Shown here piece after piece: positions 52,523 to 62,121 of a DNA stretch of 64,000 nucleotides; positions within the stretch are counted from its first letter, which is position 1, and each line of letters opens with the position of its first letter. The DNA is from an uncultured Acidaminococcus sp. Its GTDB lineage: Bacteria > Bacillota > Negativicutes > Acidaminococcales > Acidaminococcaceae. The position numbers and the translations under genes are program-made. The DNA is taken from the NCBI GenBank assembly GCA_900538365.1, contig UPXT01000003.1, positions 22,480-86,479 on the forward strand, written 5' to 3'. The notes below the pieces were generated by a model that was given only the letters and a program-made list of their open reading frames with translations, ran no database searches and was not told the origin of the DNA.

Positions 52523-53719
52523 TTACTGGGCACGGAAAGTTTTGCTCATGGTCCCCCACTCTGTATCCTTCAGTTTGTAGTCTTTGCCGTTGACCTTGAT
52601 GGATACGTCCCGAATGCTGCCAAAATTCAGTTTGACAGTGGATTTTCCATTGTACGTTCTTGTTGACCCAGCACTGACCGTAGCCGTTTCCACACGTTTT
52701 CCGTCAATATCGGCTTCCGTCCAGACGGGTTTATTATACGTAACTGTCACCGTGACCCCATTTTTCTGTTCTTTTCCAAAGGCTTTGGTATCCCCTTTTT
52801 TCTCTTCCTTTTTCTCCGGCTGTTTCTCTTCTTTCTTTTCTTCTTCTGCCTTTCTAGTTGAAGAATTTTCACTCTTTACACTGTCTGACAGACTCGTCGT
52901 TGCAGGGATTTCCGGCATGGTCTTGCCGCCAAACAGAAAATAAGCCATGACCACACAAAAGATTCCAAAGAAAACAGCAAAAACAATGCCGAAGATTCGA
53001 ACGTTGAGATAGGCACTGACACCTTTTCGGCTGTCCTGGCGCTCTTTTTTTTGATACGCATAAAGCGGGCTTTCTTGTCTTTCTTCGCCATTTTCCAGCG
53101 CCTCATCGGCGGTGTCGTCGTCATCATCATCATCTTCATCATCCACTTCTTCATACAGGATGCCTTCAACGAAATGGCGCAGTTTCTTAACGATGCCAGG
53201 GTCTTCTTTTTGGTTGTTCCCAGGTTCCGATTCGTCATCGATTTCCTTGATGACGGCCTGCACCTTCGGGGTATTCTTTTCTTGTTCCTCTTCGGCTGCT
53301 TCCTCTTCCCACGAGCGTCTGGCCTCTTCCATCATGGAAGGGGTCACCACCATGGTACGCTCATCATTGCTTTCGGACACGGAATCATCTGTAGAAGCAG
53401 GGGAAGAAGCCATTTCCTGGGGAACTTCCGACTCGGCTTTTACATCCAAAGAAGTTTTCTTTAGGGGTTCATGCAGGGCCTCTGGAGTGGCAAATCCCTT
53501 TGTATAGGCTTCAACAAGATCATTTCCGTTTTCCCCAAGAAAATTTCCATAATTCCGGATAAAACCCTTAATAAAGACATCGCCAGGGATCTTTGTAAAA
53601 TCCCCCGACTCGAGCGCGGTCAGATATTGCTCACGGATGCCGGTATGGGAGGCTACTTCCTCCAGGGTCATATTTTTTTCGCATCTCCGCTGCTTTAGGT
53701 ATTCTCCAATATGCTTCAT
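52523..53719 (-). CDS. RodZ-like protein: HTH, membrane helix and DUF4115 domain
   Basis: 398 residues. An N-terminal helix-turn-helix of the RodZ/YmfM type (1-65, GEYLKQRRCEKNMTLEEVA) is followed by a long acidic, disordered middle with an Asp run at about 195-205. One membrane helix (about 255-275, FGIVFAVFFGIFCVVMAYF) and a lysine/glutamate-rich linker lead to a C-terminal DUF4115 beta domain. RodZ anchors MreB and affects cell shape. Position directly after ftsK (4-base overlap) matches the YmfM locus of B. subtilis. The Asp-rich tract is coded by a GAT-type trinucleotide repeat. Confidence 0.88.
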   Translation of the reverse strand: MKHIGEYLKQRRCEKNMTLEEVASHTGIREQYLTALESGDFTKIPGDVFIKGFIRNYGNFLGENGNDLVEAYTKGFATPEALHEPLKKTSLDVKAESEVPQEMASSPASTDDSVSESNDERTMVVTPSMMEEARRSWEEEAAEEEQEKNTPKVQAVIKEIDDESEPGNNQKEDPGIVKKLRHFVEGILYEEVDDEDDDDDDDTADEALENGEERQESPLYAYQKKERQDSRKGVSAYLNVRIFGIVFAVFFGIFCVVMAYFLFGGKTMPEIPATTSLSDSVKSENSSTRKAEEEKKEEKQPEKKEEKKGDTKAFGKEQKNGVTVTVTYNKPVWTEADIDGKRVETATVSAGSTRTYNGKSTVKLNFGSIRDVSIKVNGKDYKLKDTEWGTMSKTFRAQ

Positions 53720-56121
53720 GAAAAGTCAGCCTCTTTCTTTGGGTTCTTGGTAAAGAAACGTTCCGCAATGGCAGCCTCACTCATAATGAGACTGCGGGGC
53801 TTGCTCCCTTCACTGGGACCTACAATTCCTTTTTCTTCCATCATGTCTACAAGCCGCGCGGCACGGGTATAGCCGATACGGAACTTTCGCTGGAGCATGG
53901 AACTGGACGCCTGGTGGGTAGAAACAACAAGACGCAGGGCATCTTCAAATAAGTCGTCCTCAGCCTCGTCCTCCCCTTCCCCGCCAGCATGCTTTTTCTT
54001 ATCTTCTGATAAAGCTTGGGTTGTTACTTCTTCCTCATACGCCGTTGGAATGGATTCGGATTTGATGAAGTCAACAATCCGTCCCAATTCCTCGTCCGTG
54101 ATGAATGCACCCTGGACACGGGTCGGCTTATTGGCACCTGTCGGGAAATAGAGCATATCCCCACGGCCCAAAAGGTTTTCAGCCCCGCTCATATCGAGGA
54201 TGGTCCGACTGTCCGTATTGGAAGACACAGCAAAGGCAATCCGCGAAGGGATATTGGCCTTGATGGTACCTGTCAGGACGTCGACACTCGGACGCTGTGT
54301 GGCAAGGATCAAATGGATTCCTGCAGCACGAGCCTTTTGGGCAAGACGCAGGATAGCGTCTTCTACATCGACAGCGGCAACCATCATCAAGTCACTGAGT
54401 TCGTCGATGATGACAACAATAAAGGGCAGAGCTTCATCACTAGGGACAAGGGCATTATAATCGTCAATTTTCCTTACTTGCGTTTTGGCAAAAAGGCTGT
54501 AGCGCCGTTCCATCTCAACAACGGCCCAATGAAGGGCGGAGGCGGCCTGTTTAGGTCCTGTAACAACAGGTGTCAAAAGATGCGGAATGCCATTGTAATT
54601 TGTCAGTTCCACGACCTTTGGGTCAACAAGGATAAGTTTGACCTCATTCGGTTTGGCCCGATAAAGGAGACTGGCAATGATGGTGTTGATGCAGACGGAT
54701 TTACCAGACCCCGTAGAACCTGCTATCAGCAAATGAGGCATCTTGCTGAGATCGGCCACGATAACCCGGCCAGAGATATCCTTGCCGAGACCGACGCAAA
54801 GTTTTCCTTTGGCGTTTCTGATCTCGTCACAGTCCACGATGGAGCGGAATGTCACAGCCTCACTGTAGCGGCTCGGGACCTCAATCCCGATGGCTGCCTT
54901 GCCAGGGATGGGCTCGATACGGACGCTCGTCACGGCAAGCTTTAAGGCAATATCTTCAGCAAGATTCTGGATCTTGTTCACTTTGACGCCAGGCGCCGGT
55001 TCCAGTTCATACCGCGTAACAGAAGGCCCTTTGGTGACATTGACAAGGGCTGCCTTAACACCAAAATCGGACAGCGTCTTTTCAATGATGTGCCCCTGGG
55101 TTTCCATTTCCTGACGGGAATGGTTCCGGTTGACGGGCCGCGGTGGATTAAGAAGGGTCAATGGCGGAAATTCATAGCTGGGCACATCGGTTGATCCAGC
55201 TGAGGCTTGGAGAGTGCCGTCGGCTTCAGCTTTAGGAGCGGGTGATTGTGTTTTGTCCTCCGCCAGCCCTGCCGGCTCATCGGGAATATTCGGCGGAATG
55301 ACAGGTTCATAAGACACAAATTCCGCCTCTTTTTTCGCAGCCTGCGGCTGGTCTGACTGGGTGCCTTCAATTTCATCCTTATCAAATTTAACAAGCGGTT
55401 TTGTACTCGAAAGAGCTCCCGTAATGATCTCACTGATGGTCCGCTGCTTAGGTTCCTCAGTTGGGCCCTCTTGAACCATTGATGCTTCTTCCTGCCGCTC
55501 CTGATCATAAATTTTCCGTTTCCGCTTTTTGCGGGCATCTTGGTAATCGTTCCATTTCTGGGCAGCTGTCATGGCGCCGTTCTTCATCTCCTCCCCAGCC
55601 GCCTTCAAAGGTCTGCTGAGGGAGAAACGGTTTGTGAGGACCAAGGAAATCAAGGTCAGGGCAACGAGCAGAATAAAGGTTCCAATACGGCCTGCAAACT
55701 TTGTGAAAACAAACACGATGGCGCCTCCAAGAAGGCCGCCACCGATAGGTAATGATTCTGGCAGGATTTCAGCCCCTTCCGGGATCACACTGGCATGCCA
55801 GAGGGAAAGAAGGGACACCAAAAAAAGCAGGATGGAAAAGAATCTTTTGGACAGCTGGGGCCGCTTATGATTCACAACATAGCATAACCCTAGAATAACC
55901 ATATAAACAGGAAGGAGCAGCGCGCCCTTTCCCAGGCCCATGGTCAGGAAGTAATGGGCGTAATCTCCTAAAAAACCGACTTCGGGATACCAAAGGCTTA
56001 CGGCCATGAAGAGACCAAGAGCAGCATATAAGATTCCAAGGGCCTCGAGCTTGTAGGAAAAGCCATTTTCCCCGGCCTTTGTCCTCTTTTTTGTATTCTT
56101 TGGCTGCGTTTTTTTCTTCAC
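53716..56121 (-). CDS. ftsK: DNA translocase FtsK/SpoIIIE
   Basis: 801 residues. About four N-terminal membrane helices, a disordered linker (about 190-320), and a RecA-like motor with Walker A AGSTGSGKSV near 455 and Walker B region FIVVIIDELSDLMM. A C-terminal winged-helix gamma domain (about 730-795) has FRIGYTRAARLVDMMEEKGI, which reads polar sequences in DNA. FtsK pumps DNA at division and activates Xer recombination at dif, so this gene, the xer gene and the candidate dif belong functionally together. It starts at GTG 56121 with AAGGAAGGA upstream. Confidence 0.96.
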   Translation of the reverse strand: MKKKTQPKNTKKRTKAGENGFSYKLEALGILYAALGLFMAVSLWYPEVGFLGDYAHYFLTMGLGKGALLLPVYMVILGLCYVVNHKRPQLSKRFFSILLFLVSLLSLWHASVIPEGAEILPESLPIGGGLLGGAIVFVFTKFAGRIGTFILLVALTLISLVLTNRFSLSRPLKAAGEEMKNGAMTAAQKWNDYQDARKKRKRKIYDQERQEEASMVQEGPTEEPKQRTISEIITGALSSTKPLVKFDKDEIEGTQSDQPQAAKKEAEFVSYEPVIPPNIPDEPAGLAEDKTQSPAPKAEADGTLQASAGSTDVPSYEFPPLTLLNPPRPVNRNHSRQEMETQGHIIEKTLSDFGVKAALVNVTKGPSVTRYELEPAPGVKVNKIQNLAEDIALKLAVTSVRIEPIPGKAAIGIEVPSRYSEAVTFRSIVDCDEIRNAKGKLCVGLGKDISGRVIVADLSKMPHLLIAGSTGSGKSVCINTIIASLLYRAKPNEVKLILVDPKVVELTNYNGIPHLLTPVVTGPKQAASALHWAVVEMERRYSLFAKTQVRKIDDYNALVPSDEALPFIVVIIDELSDLMMVAAVDVEDAILRLAQKARAAGIHLILATQRPSVDVLTGTIKANIPSRIAFAVSSNTDSRTILDMSGAENLLGRGDMLYFPTGANKPTRVQGAFITDEELGRIVDFIKSESIPTAYEEEVTTQALSEDKKKHAGGEGEDEAEDDLFEDALRLVVSTHQASSSMLQRKFRIGYTRAARLVDMMEEKGIVGPSEGSKPRSLIMSEAAIAERFFTKNPKKEADFS

Positions 56122-56149
56122 GGCAATCCTTCCTTATTCAATCAGACAG

Positions 56150-57817
56150 TTAAACTTCCATGATAAGCGGTAAGATCATAGGACGGCGTCTTGTCTTATC
56201 AAAGAGATAACGTCCCAAGGAATCCCGGACGGCGGACTTTAAGCTGGACCATTCCGTCACATGGCTTTCCCGGCATTTATCAAGGGTGGAGAGAACACGG
56301 TCACGAGCGCCTTCCATCAATTCTTCCGATTCACGAACATAGACAAATCCGCGGGAGACGATATCAGGACCGGCAGCAATGGAATAATTGCTGTGGTCGA
56401 TGGTGACCACAACGATGAGGATCCCATCTTGGGAAAGCTGGCGGCGGTCGCGAAGAACGACATTTCCGACATCCCCTACGCCAAGGCCGTCGATGAGGGT
56501 CTTGCCGGCCGTTACGTGGCCGCTGATTCCAATGGAGTTTGGCGTAACATCTACAACAGATCCATTTTCAGCAATGACGACATTATCTTTATTCATGCCA
56601 AGTTGCATGGCGAGCTTTTTATGAAGGACCAAGTGACGGTATTCACCGTGGACAGGCATGAAAAACTTCGGGCGAATCAGTCGGTGCATCATTTTGATTT
56701 CTTCCTGGCTGGCATGACCGGAAACGTGAATGCCCCGCTCCCGTCCATAGACGACCTCCGCGCCAAGCTTATAAAGGTTGTCGATGGTGTGCCCCACGCC
56801 GCGCTCATTTCCCGGAATCGGCGTAGCGGAAATGATGACCGTATCGCCAGGCATGATGGACACTTTTTTATGCTCACTATTGCTCATGCGGGTCAGGGCG
56901 CTCATAGGTTCACCCTGACTGCCCGTCGTAATAATGGCAATCTGACGCGGTGAATAGTTGCGCGTTTCATCAATATCGATGAGTACACCTTTAGGAATCT
57001 TGAGATAACCCATCTCGCTGGCAATATTGACGACATTGACCATGCTGCGTCCAATGACGGCAACCTTACGGCGCGTCATGACAGCCGCGTCAATAACCTG
57101 CTGTAGACGATGGACGTTGGAGGAAAAGGTGGCCACAATGATCCGGTTCTTGGCAGCCCGGAACTGCTCATCGAGCGTCTTGCCTACGTTCTTTTCACTG
57201 GGCGTAAATCCAGGCCGTTCAATGTTCGTTGAATCAGCCAGCAGGAGCAGGACTCCTTTATCACCAATTTCGGCAAGCCGGGCAAAATCCGTAGGCTGAC
57301 CGTCAACCGGGGTCTGATCGAATTTATAGTCCCCCGTATGGACAATTGTGCCCACCGGTGTATGGATAGCAAGGGAAACTGCATCAGGGATACTGTGGTT
57401 CACATGAATGAATTCAACCCGAAATGATCCCGCACGGACAGTGGACCCAGCCTTGACCGCTTTGCACTTTTGATCTGAAACGCCATTTTCACGCAGGCGG
57501 CCAGAGAGGATGCCCAGCGTCAGGGGGCAGCCATAAACGGGGCAGTTCAGTTCCTTCATCACATAGGGCATGGCGCCGATATGATCTTCATGACCATGGG
57601 TCAGGAAGATTGCCTTGACCTTATCTTTGTTTTCAACAAGATAAGAAAAATTTGGAATGACAAGATCAATCCCGAGCATTTCATCATCGGGGAAAGCAAG
57701 ACCGGCATCAACCAGGATGATTTCTTCTCCGTAACGGAATGCGGTCATATTTTTACCAATTTCACCAAGCCCACCCAAGGGGATGATACTTAATTTTTTC
57801 TGTTGTCCTTTTGCCAA
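56150..57817 (-). CDS. rnj: Ribonuclease J
   Basis: Metallo-beta-lactamase/beta-CASP nuclease with endo- and 5'-exonuclease activity, central to Firmicutes mRNA decay. 555 residues from TTG 57817, chosen because GGAGG lies 8 bases upstream, whereas GTG 57826 overlaps that site. Zinc motif THGHEDHIGAMPYV near 70, GDYKFDQTP, DSTNIERPG and the C-terminal domain from about 440. A 5' leader of about 300 bases with hairpins precedes it. It heads the rnj-ftsK-rodZ-rimO-cinA run. Confidence 0.95.
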   Translation of the reverse strand: MAKGQQKKLSIIPLGGLGEIGKNMTAFRYGEEIILVDAGLAFPDDEMLGIDLVIPNFSYLVENKDKVKAIFLTHGHEDHIGAMPYVMKELNCPVYGCPLTLGILSGRLRENGVSDQKCKAVKAGSTVRAGSFRVEFIHVNHSIPDAVSLAIHTPVGTIVHTGDYKFDQTPVDGQPTDFARLAEIGDKGVLLLLADSTNIERPGFTPSEKNVGKTLDEQFRAAKNRIIVATFSSNVHRLQQVIDAAVMTRRKVAVIGRSMVNVVNIASEMGYLKIPKGVLIDIDETRNYSPRQIAIITTGSQGEPMSALTRMSNSEHKKVSIMPGDTVIISATPIPGNERGVGHTIDNLYKLGAEVVYGRERGIHVSGHASQEEIKMMHRLIRPKFFMPVHGEYRHLVLHKKLAMQLGMNKDNVVIAENGSVVDVTPNSIGISGHVTAGKTLIDGLGVGDVGNVVLRDRRQLSQDGILIVVVTIDHSNYSIAAGPDIVSRGFVYVRESEELMEGARDRVLSTLDKCRESHVTEWSSLKSAVRDSLGRYLFDKTRRRPMILPLIMEV

Positions 57818-58009
57818 AAGGGACACCTCCTCAATTTGTTAAGCGAAAGCTTGCAGCAAACCTTTTGTCACAAAAAAAGAATCTGAAAAGCTTTCCAAAA
57901 GTATGATTATCTATGAATTATGGGGGTTTGTACCTAAAACCCCATCAACCACGGGACGATGACAGTCCGTGGAAAATTCCTATTTTACTCTGCTAACACA
58001 GCATCATGT
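57818..58009 (-). other. Structured leader upstream of rnj
   Basis: Non-coding stretch holding two inverted repeats: GGGGTTT/AAACCCC (around 57925-57946) and CCACGG-GAC/GTC-CGTGG (57951-57974, one bulge). No known riboswitch class was recognised. The hairpins could stabilise the 5' end or serve autoregulation of RNase J (inference). Confidence 0.4.
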
Positions 58010-58043
58010 TAAGAATAAGGGAAGGATATGGACCATCCTTCCC
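58010..58043 (-). terminator. Terminator of the UPF0104-galE-TAXI operon
   Basis: 9-bp stem GGGAAGGAT/ATCCTTCCC with a 7-base loop; on the minus strand it is followed by TTATTCTT. It lies about 80 bases beyond the TAXI gene stop. Confidence 0.7.
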
Positions 58044-58122
58044 CTAATCCCTAGTATTTCATTATAACTTGTAGCGTCTAGATTTGCAACGGATTGGCGC
58101 AGAAAATCGCCCCTTATCCATT

Positions 58123-59109
58123 TTATTGCGAAGATTCATCCTGATCCTTCTCCTCTATGTTCCCCCAGCTTTCAGGAAAAGGGATTCCTGAGGACGTAAA
58201 AAGTGCCTGATCTGAGAAGGACAGAAGGGAAACATCGCTTTTTTTGATCTCCCCTACTCCACTTTGGAGTAAGCGGCGCAGCGCCAAGGTTCTCTCCTTG
58301 GGCAGCTCGCTTGTTCCTACGAGTAGGACTGGAACCGAAAGGGTGACAACAGGGGCATCCATATAAGGATATGTCCCTAGTTTGATTGTCGTTGGCAGAT
58401 ACAGTCCCGTCCGTTCAGCCAGTTCCTCAAAAGCAGGAGCCTCGAGAGGGACCAAGCGGATTGCTCCGCCGGCAAGGGCTTCGTTTATTTCCTTATCCGG
58501 TAAGCCTCCCATGACAAAAGCGGCATCGACCCGGCCTGCTGCTACGGCAGATAAGGCATCTTGATTGGAAAGATACTGAAGGGTTATATCCTGACGATTC
58601 ATATGGGCGGCACGCAATAAGGCAAGAACTGTGACTTCCATGCCTGACCCAGGTGCGCCTACCGCGACTTTACGGTCCTTCAGCTCCTTCATGTCAGAAA
58701 TGGGAGAAAACCGGGGCACGAGAAAATAAAGCGTGCGGGGCCCCAGATAACACAGTTCCCGAAAATCCTGGTAAGGTTTTCCTTCATAGAGTGCTTTCCC
58801 TGAAAAAACAGCTTCGGCAACGTCCTGCTGGACAATGGCCAGATCGGCTTTTCCCTGCTTCATAAGGTCCAAAGAAGCCAGAGAGCCAGCCGTAGATAGG
58901 GTACTTGTATCGAGGCCGTCAAAATGGAGACTCAACAAGCGACTGATTGCGACCGCTGCCCGGGCATTTGTATTGGGTCCTTCATCGGCCGCAAGCCGCA
59001 GCTGAGGGTGCGGCGCAGCCCCCTTTTGTGGGGCGGTTGCCTCTTTTTTATGACAGGCACTGACCAAAAAGAGACTGACTGCCAGTAGGGCTACAATGAT
59101 CTTTTTCAA
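58123..59109 (-). CDS. TAXI-family TRAP transporter solute-binding lipoprotein
   Basis: 328 residues. The lipoprotein signal peptide ends in LVSAC (lipobox), so it is anchored outside the membrane. The mature part has the TAXI-type solute-binding fold (GPNTNARAAVAIS, VAVGAPGSGMEVTVLALL, AGRVDAAFVMGG). Such proteins deliver solutes, often glutamate or other carboxylates, to a TRAP DctQM permease. No TRAP permease gene lies nearby, and the neighbours upstream are an epimerase and a UPF0104 protein, so it is an orphan receptor or works with a distant permease. Confidence 0.85.
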   Translation of the reverse strand: MKKIIVALLAVSLFLVSACHKKEATAPQKGAAPHPQLRLAADEGPNTNARAAVAISRLLSLHFDGLDTSTLSTAGSLASLDLMKQGKADLAIVQQDVAEAVFSGKALYEGKPYQDFRELCYLGPRTLYFLVPRFSPISDMKELKDRKVAVGAPGSGMEVTVLALLRAAHMNRQDITLQYLSNQDALSAVAAGRVDAAFVMGGLPDKEINEALAGGAIRLVPLEAPAFEELAERTGLYLPTTIKLGTYPYMDAPVVTLSVPVLLVGTSELPKERTLALRRLLQSGVGEIKKSDVSLLSFSDQALFTSSGIPFPESWGNIEEKDQDESSQ

Positions 59110-59121
59110 GGAAATACCCCC

Positions 59122-60045
59122 TTACGGATGGGCAGAAAAATACGCGAGCGTACGGGAAAGACCATCCTGAAGTGAAGTAAATGTCATAGGTCCAAGTTCT
59201 TTTTGAAGGGCGTCATGGGATAGAACCGAATCACGGATATCCCCTTCCCGCCTCGGCCCATATTGCACAGAGGGAATCTTCCCTGTAAGCTTTTCCAAAA
59301 CGGCCAGGAGCGCATTGAGGGAAACCTTGCATCCTGTCGAAACATTCAGCGTAGCAAGGCCTTCATAGGTAAGGGAGCGAACCATGGCCTCTGCAATATC
59401 GCCTACATAAATAAAGTCACGGGTCTGCTCCCCGTCACCGAACACGGTCAGGGGCTTATGTTCGTGAAGGAGACGGGCAAAGATACTGATGACGCCGCCC
59501 TCACCCGTTTCTCCCTGCCGCTCGCCATAAACATTGGCAAAGCGCAGGATGATTCCATGCATTCCATAAAGCGAGCAGTAAAGACGGATGTAGGATTCTG
59601 CCGTCACCTTAGATAAGCCGTAGAAAGAAGTCGGCGCTGGGACCTCCTTTTCCGTAAGGGGCAGATGTTGATTATCCCCATAGATGGCCGCACTCGAAGA
59701 AAAGATGATTCGCTTGACGCCGCTTGTGCGGCAGCCTTCCAATAAATTGATAAGCCCTTTGATGTTGATGTCCGCATCGACCAAGGGATGCTCCATAGAA
59801 AAAGGCACCAAGGTCTGGGCGGCAAGATGGATGACCGTATCAAACTGTTCCTGCAGCAGGAAATCACCCAATGCCTCATCCCGTACGTCCATTTCAATCA
59901 GTCTCATCGAAGCAGGAACATACTCCTTAAATCCTGACGAGAGATTATCCAGGACGGTTACGGAAAGCCCGGGAACTTCACTGCATTTTTCCAAAATGTG
60001 GGATCCAATGAAGCCTGCCCCACCGGTCACTAGGATTTTTTTCAT
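59122..60045 (-). CDS. NAD-dependent epimerase/dehydratase, UDP-glucose 4-epimerase-like
   Basis: 307-residue extended SDR. GGAGFIGSH near 8-16 binds NAD; the catalytic Ser/Thr and YxxxK are in SSAAIYGDN and TSFYGLSKVTAE; NVYGERQGETGEGGVISIF resembles GalE/WbpP-type sugar nucleotide epimerases. The substrate is probably UDP-hexose or UDP-HexNAc. The ATG overlaps the upstream gene's stop by 1 base, so it is tightly coupled to the UPF0104 membrane protein, which hints at use of its product in a lipid-linked glycan. Confidence 0.88.
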   Translation of the reverse strand: MKKILVTGGAGFIGSHILEKCSEVPGLSVTVLDNLSSGFKEYVPASMRLIEMDVRDEALGDFLLQEQFDTVIHLAAQTLVPFSMEHPLVDADINIKGLINLLEGCRTSGVKRIIFSSSAAIYGDNQHLPLTEKEVPAPTSFYGLSKVTAESYIRLYCSLYGMHGIILRFANVYGERQGETGEGGVISIFARLLHEHKPLTVFGDGEQTRDFIYVGDIAEAMVRSLTYEGLATLNVSTGCKVSLNALLAVLEKLTGKIPSVQYGPRREGDIRDSVLSHDALQKELGPMTFTSLQDGLSRTLAYFSAHP

Positions 60046-61046
60046 CAGTCGATGTTCTTCCTCCGGATCTGCGTCAAGACATCAAGGCCAAAACTTCTGA
60101 TTGTGACGATGGCCCCAATCGTAAAGGGAATATATTCACAGAAAAAACGCCACATAACGGCCACGACACCGGCCACTCCCGCAGGCAGCAGGGAATTGAA
60201 AAGGACCAGGAAGCCCCCTTCAGCAACCCCGGTACCGCCAGGTGTCGGAGTAAAGTACAAAACAAGGTTGATAAGACACATCCGTCCCATGATGATATGA
60301 AGCGGAATGTCAGAAATGCCAAAGGCATAAATGAAAACAGGCACAACCGAATAAATGAAAAGCAGGCTGAGGCCGGATTCAATAAAAGCCCGAAGGACTT
60401 GCTTGGGATTCTTAAAAAGCAGGAGCAGGGCCTGCTGGAAATCACGATACCAAAGAAAGACCGCTTCCTGCACCCTTGGGGAAAAACGGCGGCAGAAGCG
60501 AACCAGCCATTTTTCAAAGCGTCCTGTTACGATGCAGTAAATCAGCATGCCTGGTGCAAAAATAAAGAAGGCACAGATAAGGGCAATGATACTGGGCGGC
60601 ATCCAGCTCACAAGGCTCGGATCGAAATAAAAGACAACCGGCACTGTGAGGAAAAGAAACAAAATGGACATAACGGTCCTCACAATGATGATCAAGGTTG
60701 ATTTGGCAACCGAAACGCCTGCTTTTTTCATGAACATCAGTTGGGCAATTCCGCCGCCTCCTTGGCCCGGAGTTAAAAGAGCCAGGAAATAGTTGCTGAA
60801 TACAACATTGAATACGTGATTGTAGTCCATCTTTTCATCAGAAAGATGCGTCAGTGTAATGAGCCGTGTCCCGTCAAAGAAAAGACCTACACCCAGCAGC
60901 AAAAGGGCCAGCAGGGCGAACTGCGGACGAAATGTTGTCAAGTAATCCAAGGCCCTGCGATCGAAGGTAAAATAGATGACGCCGGCGGAGACACAGACAA
61001 CGACAAAAAAGAGGACGAGAAGCATGCGGAAAATTTGTTTATTCAT
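60045..61046 (-). CDS. UPF0104 / lysylphosphatidylglycerol synthase transmembrane-like protein
   Basis: 333 residues with about eight membrane helices of the UPF0104 (AglD-like, LPG_synthase_TM) family. Characteristic segments: GQGGGGIAQLMFMKKAGVS, and TPGGTGVAEGGFLVLFNSLL near the C-terminus. The soluble catalytic domain of MprF is missing, so only the flippase-like half is present. Function of such stand-alone proteins is unsettled; a lipid or glycolipid flippase role is an inference. It is the first gene of the operon with the GalE-like and TAXI genes. Confidence 0.85.
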   Translation of the reverse strand: MNKQIFRMLLVLFFVVVCVSAGVIYFTFDRRALDYLTTFRPQFALLALLLLGVGLFFDGTRLITLTHLSDEKMDYNHVFNVVFSNYFLALLTPGQGGGGIAQLMFMKKAGVSVAKSTLIIIVRTVMSILFLFLTVPVVFYFDPSLVSWMPPSIIALICAFFIFAPGMLIYCIVTGRFEKWLVRFCRRFSPRVQEAVFLWYRDFQQALLLLFKNPKQVLRAFIESGLSLLFIYSVVPVFIYAFGISDIPLHIIMGRMCLINLVLYFTPTPGGTGVAEGGFLVLFNSLLPAGVAGVVAVMWRFFCEYIPFTIGAIVTIRSFGLDVLTQIRRKNID

Positions 61047-61102
61047 GGAAAGACCTTCCCATCAAGATTTTACGAAAGTAATGACTGCTACATAACCTTC
61101 TC

Positions 61103-61108
61103 ATTATA
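61103..61108 (-). promoter_or_regulatory. Extended -10 promoter of the UPF0104-galE-TAXI operon
   Basis: TGATATAAT on the minus strand (TATAAT at 61103-61108 with TGA before it), about 55 bases upstream of the first gene. The -35 is poor. Confidence 0.5.
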
Positions 61109-61142
61109 TCATAGGTTAGAGAACAAGAAAACAGACAAGGAG

Positions 61143-62105
61143 CTATTCCTTGAAATCCTTTGTATTGGCAAAATGCAATTTGGCGTAATGGCCAAGGCGT
61201 TCCCGCCCTTCTTGCTGGATGATTTTTTCTGCAGCTCGGGTTGCTTGGGCGCCGCCCCCAAAGGGAAGTTCAAAACCCGCTTCTTGGGATAACTCATCCA
61301 TTTTCTTGAGAAACAGGGACCGAGCTAGAATAGAGGCTGCCGCTACGGCCATATCAGCTTCTCCCTTGGTATGGGAATAAACAGAAAGCCCGGGAACTGC
61401 TCGTTCCAGCTCATTTTTTATGTAAGGGGACCGGGTAAACTGATCCACCAGGGCAAAATGACATGCGGGAACCTTTTTAATGACGGTCATGATGGCTCCG
61501 ATGTGATAGGTACTCAAAAGCGGATTCAGGTTCCGCACCTTTTCATATTCCTCGTTGTACTGCTGGGGCATAAGGGCGGCTGCGGCACTTGCTTTGGCAA
61601 TGGCATAGACTTGCGGAGCAAGCATCCTGATCTTTGCTCCAGAAAGGGTCTTGCTGTCGCGTACGCCAAGGGCAAGGAGCTTTTTGGCGCCTATTTCATC
61701 AAGAACGACAGCGGCTACGCACAAAGGGCCAAGATAATCACCTTTTCCCGATTCATCGCTGCCTGCCCATAACTCATCGGGCCGCTTGACCGCTCCCAAA
61801 AGGGTCAATAAAGGCTCTGCTCCTTTTTTCCCGAATTGGGGCGAAGAAGCGGCATCCGTACCAAAGACAACGGCCCTTACTCGGTCAAAGAAGGGGCCCT
61901 CCTTCTGTGCAAGTACGGGACGCCATCCATCTTTTCCATTATAGATTGTGACAACAGCGCGTTCCTTACCTTTTATCACAACGAGCTGGATGCCAAAGTT
62001 TACATTTTTCAGTTCAACAGGTTGGGACGCCAAAGCGCCAAGGTTCTTTTGAAGCGCGTGGATTCGCTCCAAAAAAACGGATTCTGGAAGTTTCTTGGAC
62101 TTCAT
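61143..62105 (-). CDS. rnhC: Ribonuclease HIII
   Basis: Removes RNA from RNA:DNA hybrids. 320 residues: an N-terminal TBP-like substrate-binding domain (to about 110), then the RNase H2-type catalytic domain with DESGKGDY near 120 (first two acidic residues; the GKG is typical of HIII), VRDSKTL near 150, and the C-terminal HTKGEADMAVAAASILAR. AAGGAG lies 12 bases upstream of the ATG. Confidence 0.95.
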   Translation of the reverse strand: MKSKKLPESVFLERIHALQKNLGALASQPVELKNVNFGIQLVVIKGKERAVVTIYNGKDGWRPVLAQKEGPFFDRVRAVVFGTDAASSPQFGKKGAEPLLTLLGAVKRPDELWAGSDESGKGDYLGPLCVAAVVLDEIGAKKLLALGVRDSKTLSGAKIRMLAPQVYAIAKASAAAALMPQQYNEEYEKVRNLNPLLSTYHIGAIMTVIKKVPACHFALVDQFTRSPYIKNELERAVPGLSVYSHTKGEADMAVAAASILARSLFLKKMDELSQEAGFELPFGGGAQATRAAEKIIQQEGRERLGHYAKLHFANTKDFKE

Positions 62106-62121
62106 GATTACGTGAGACTCC

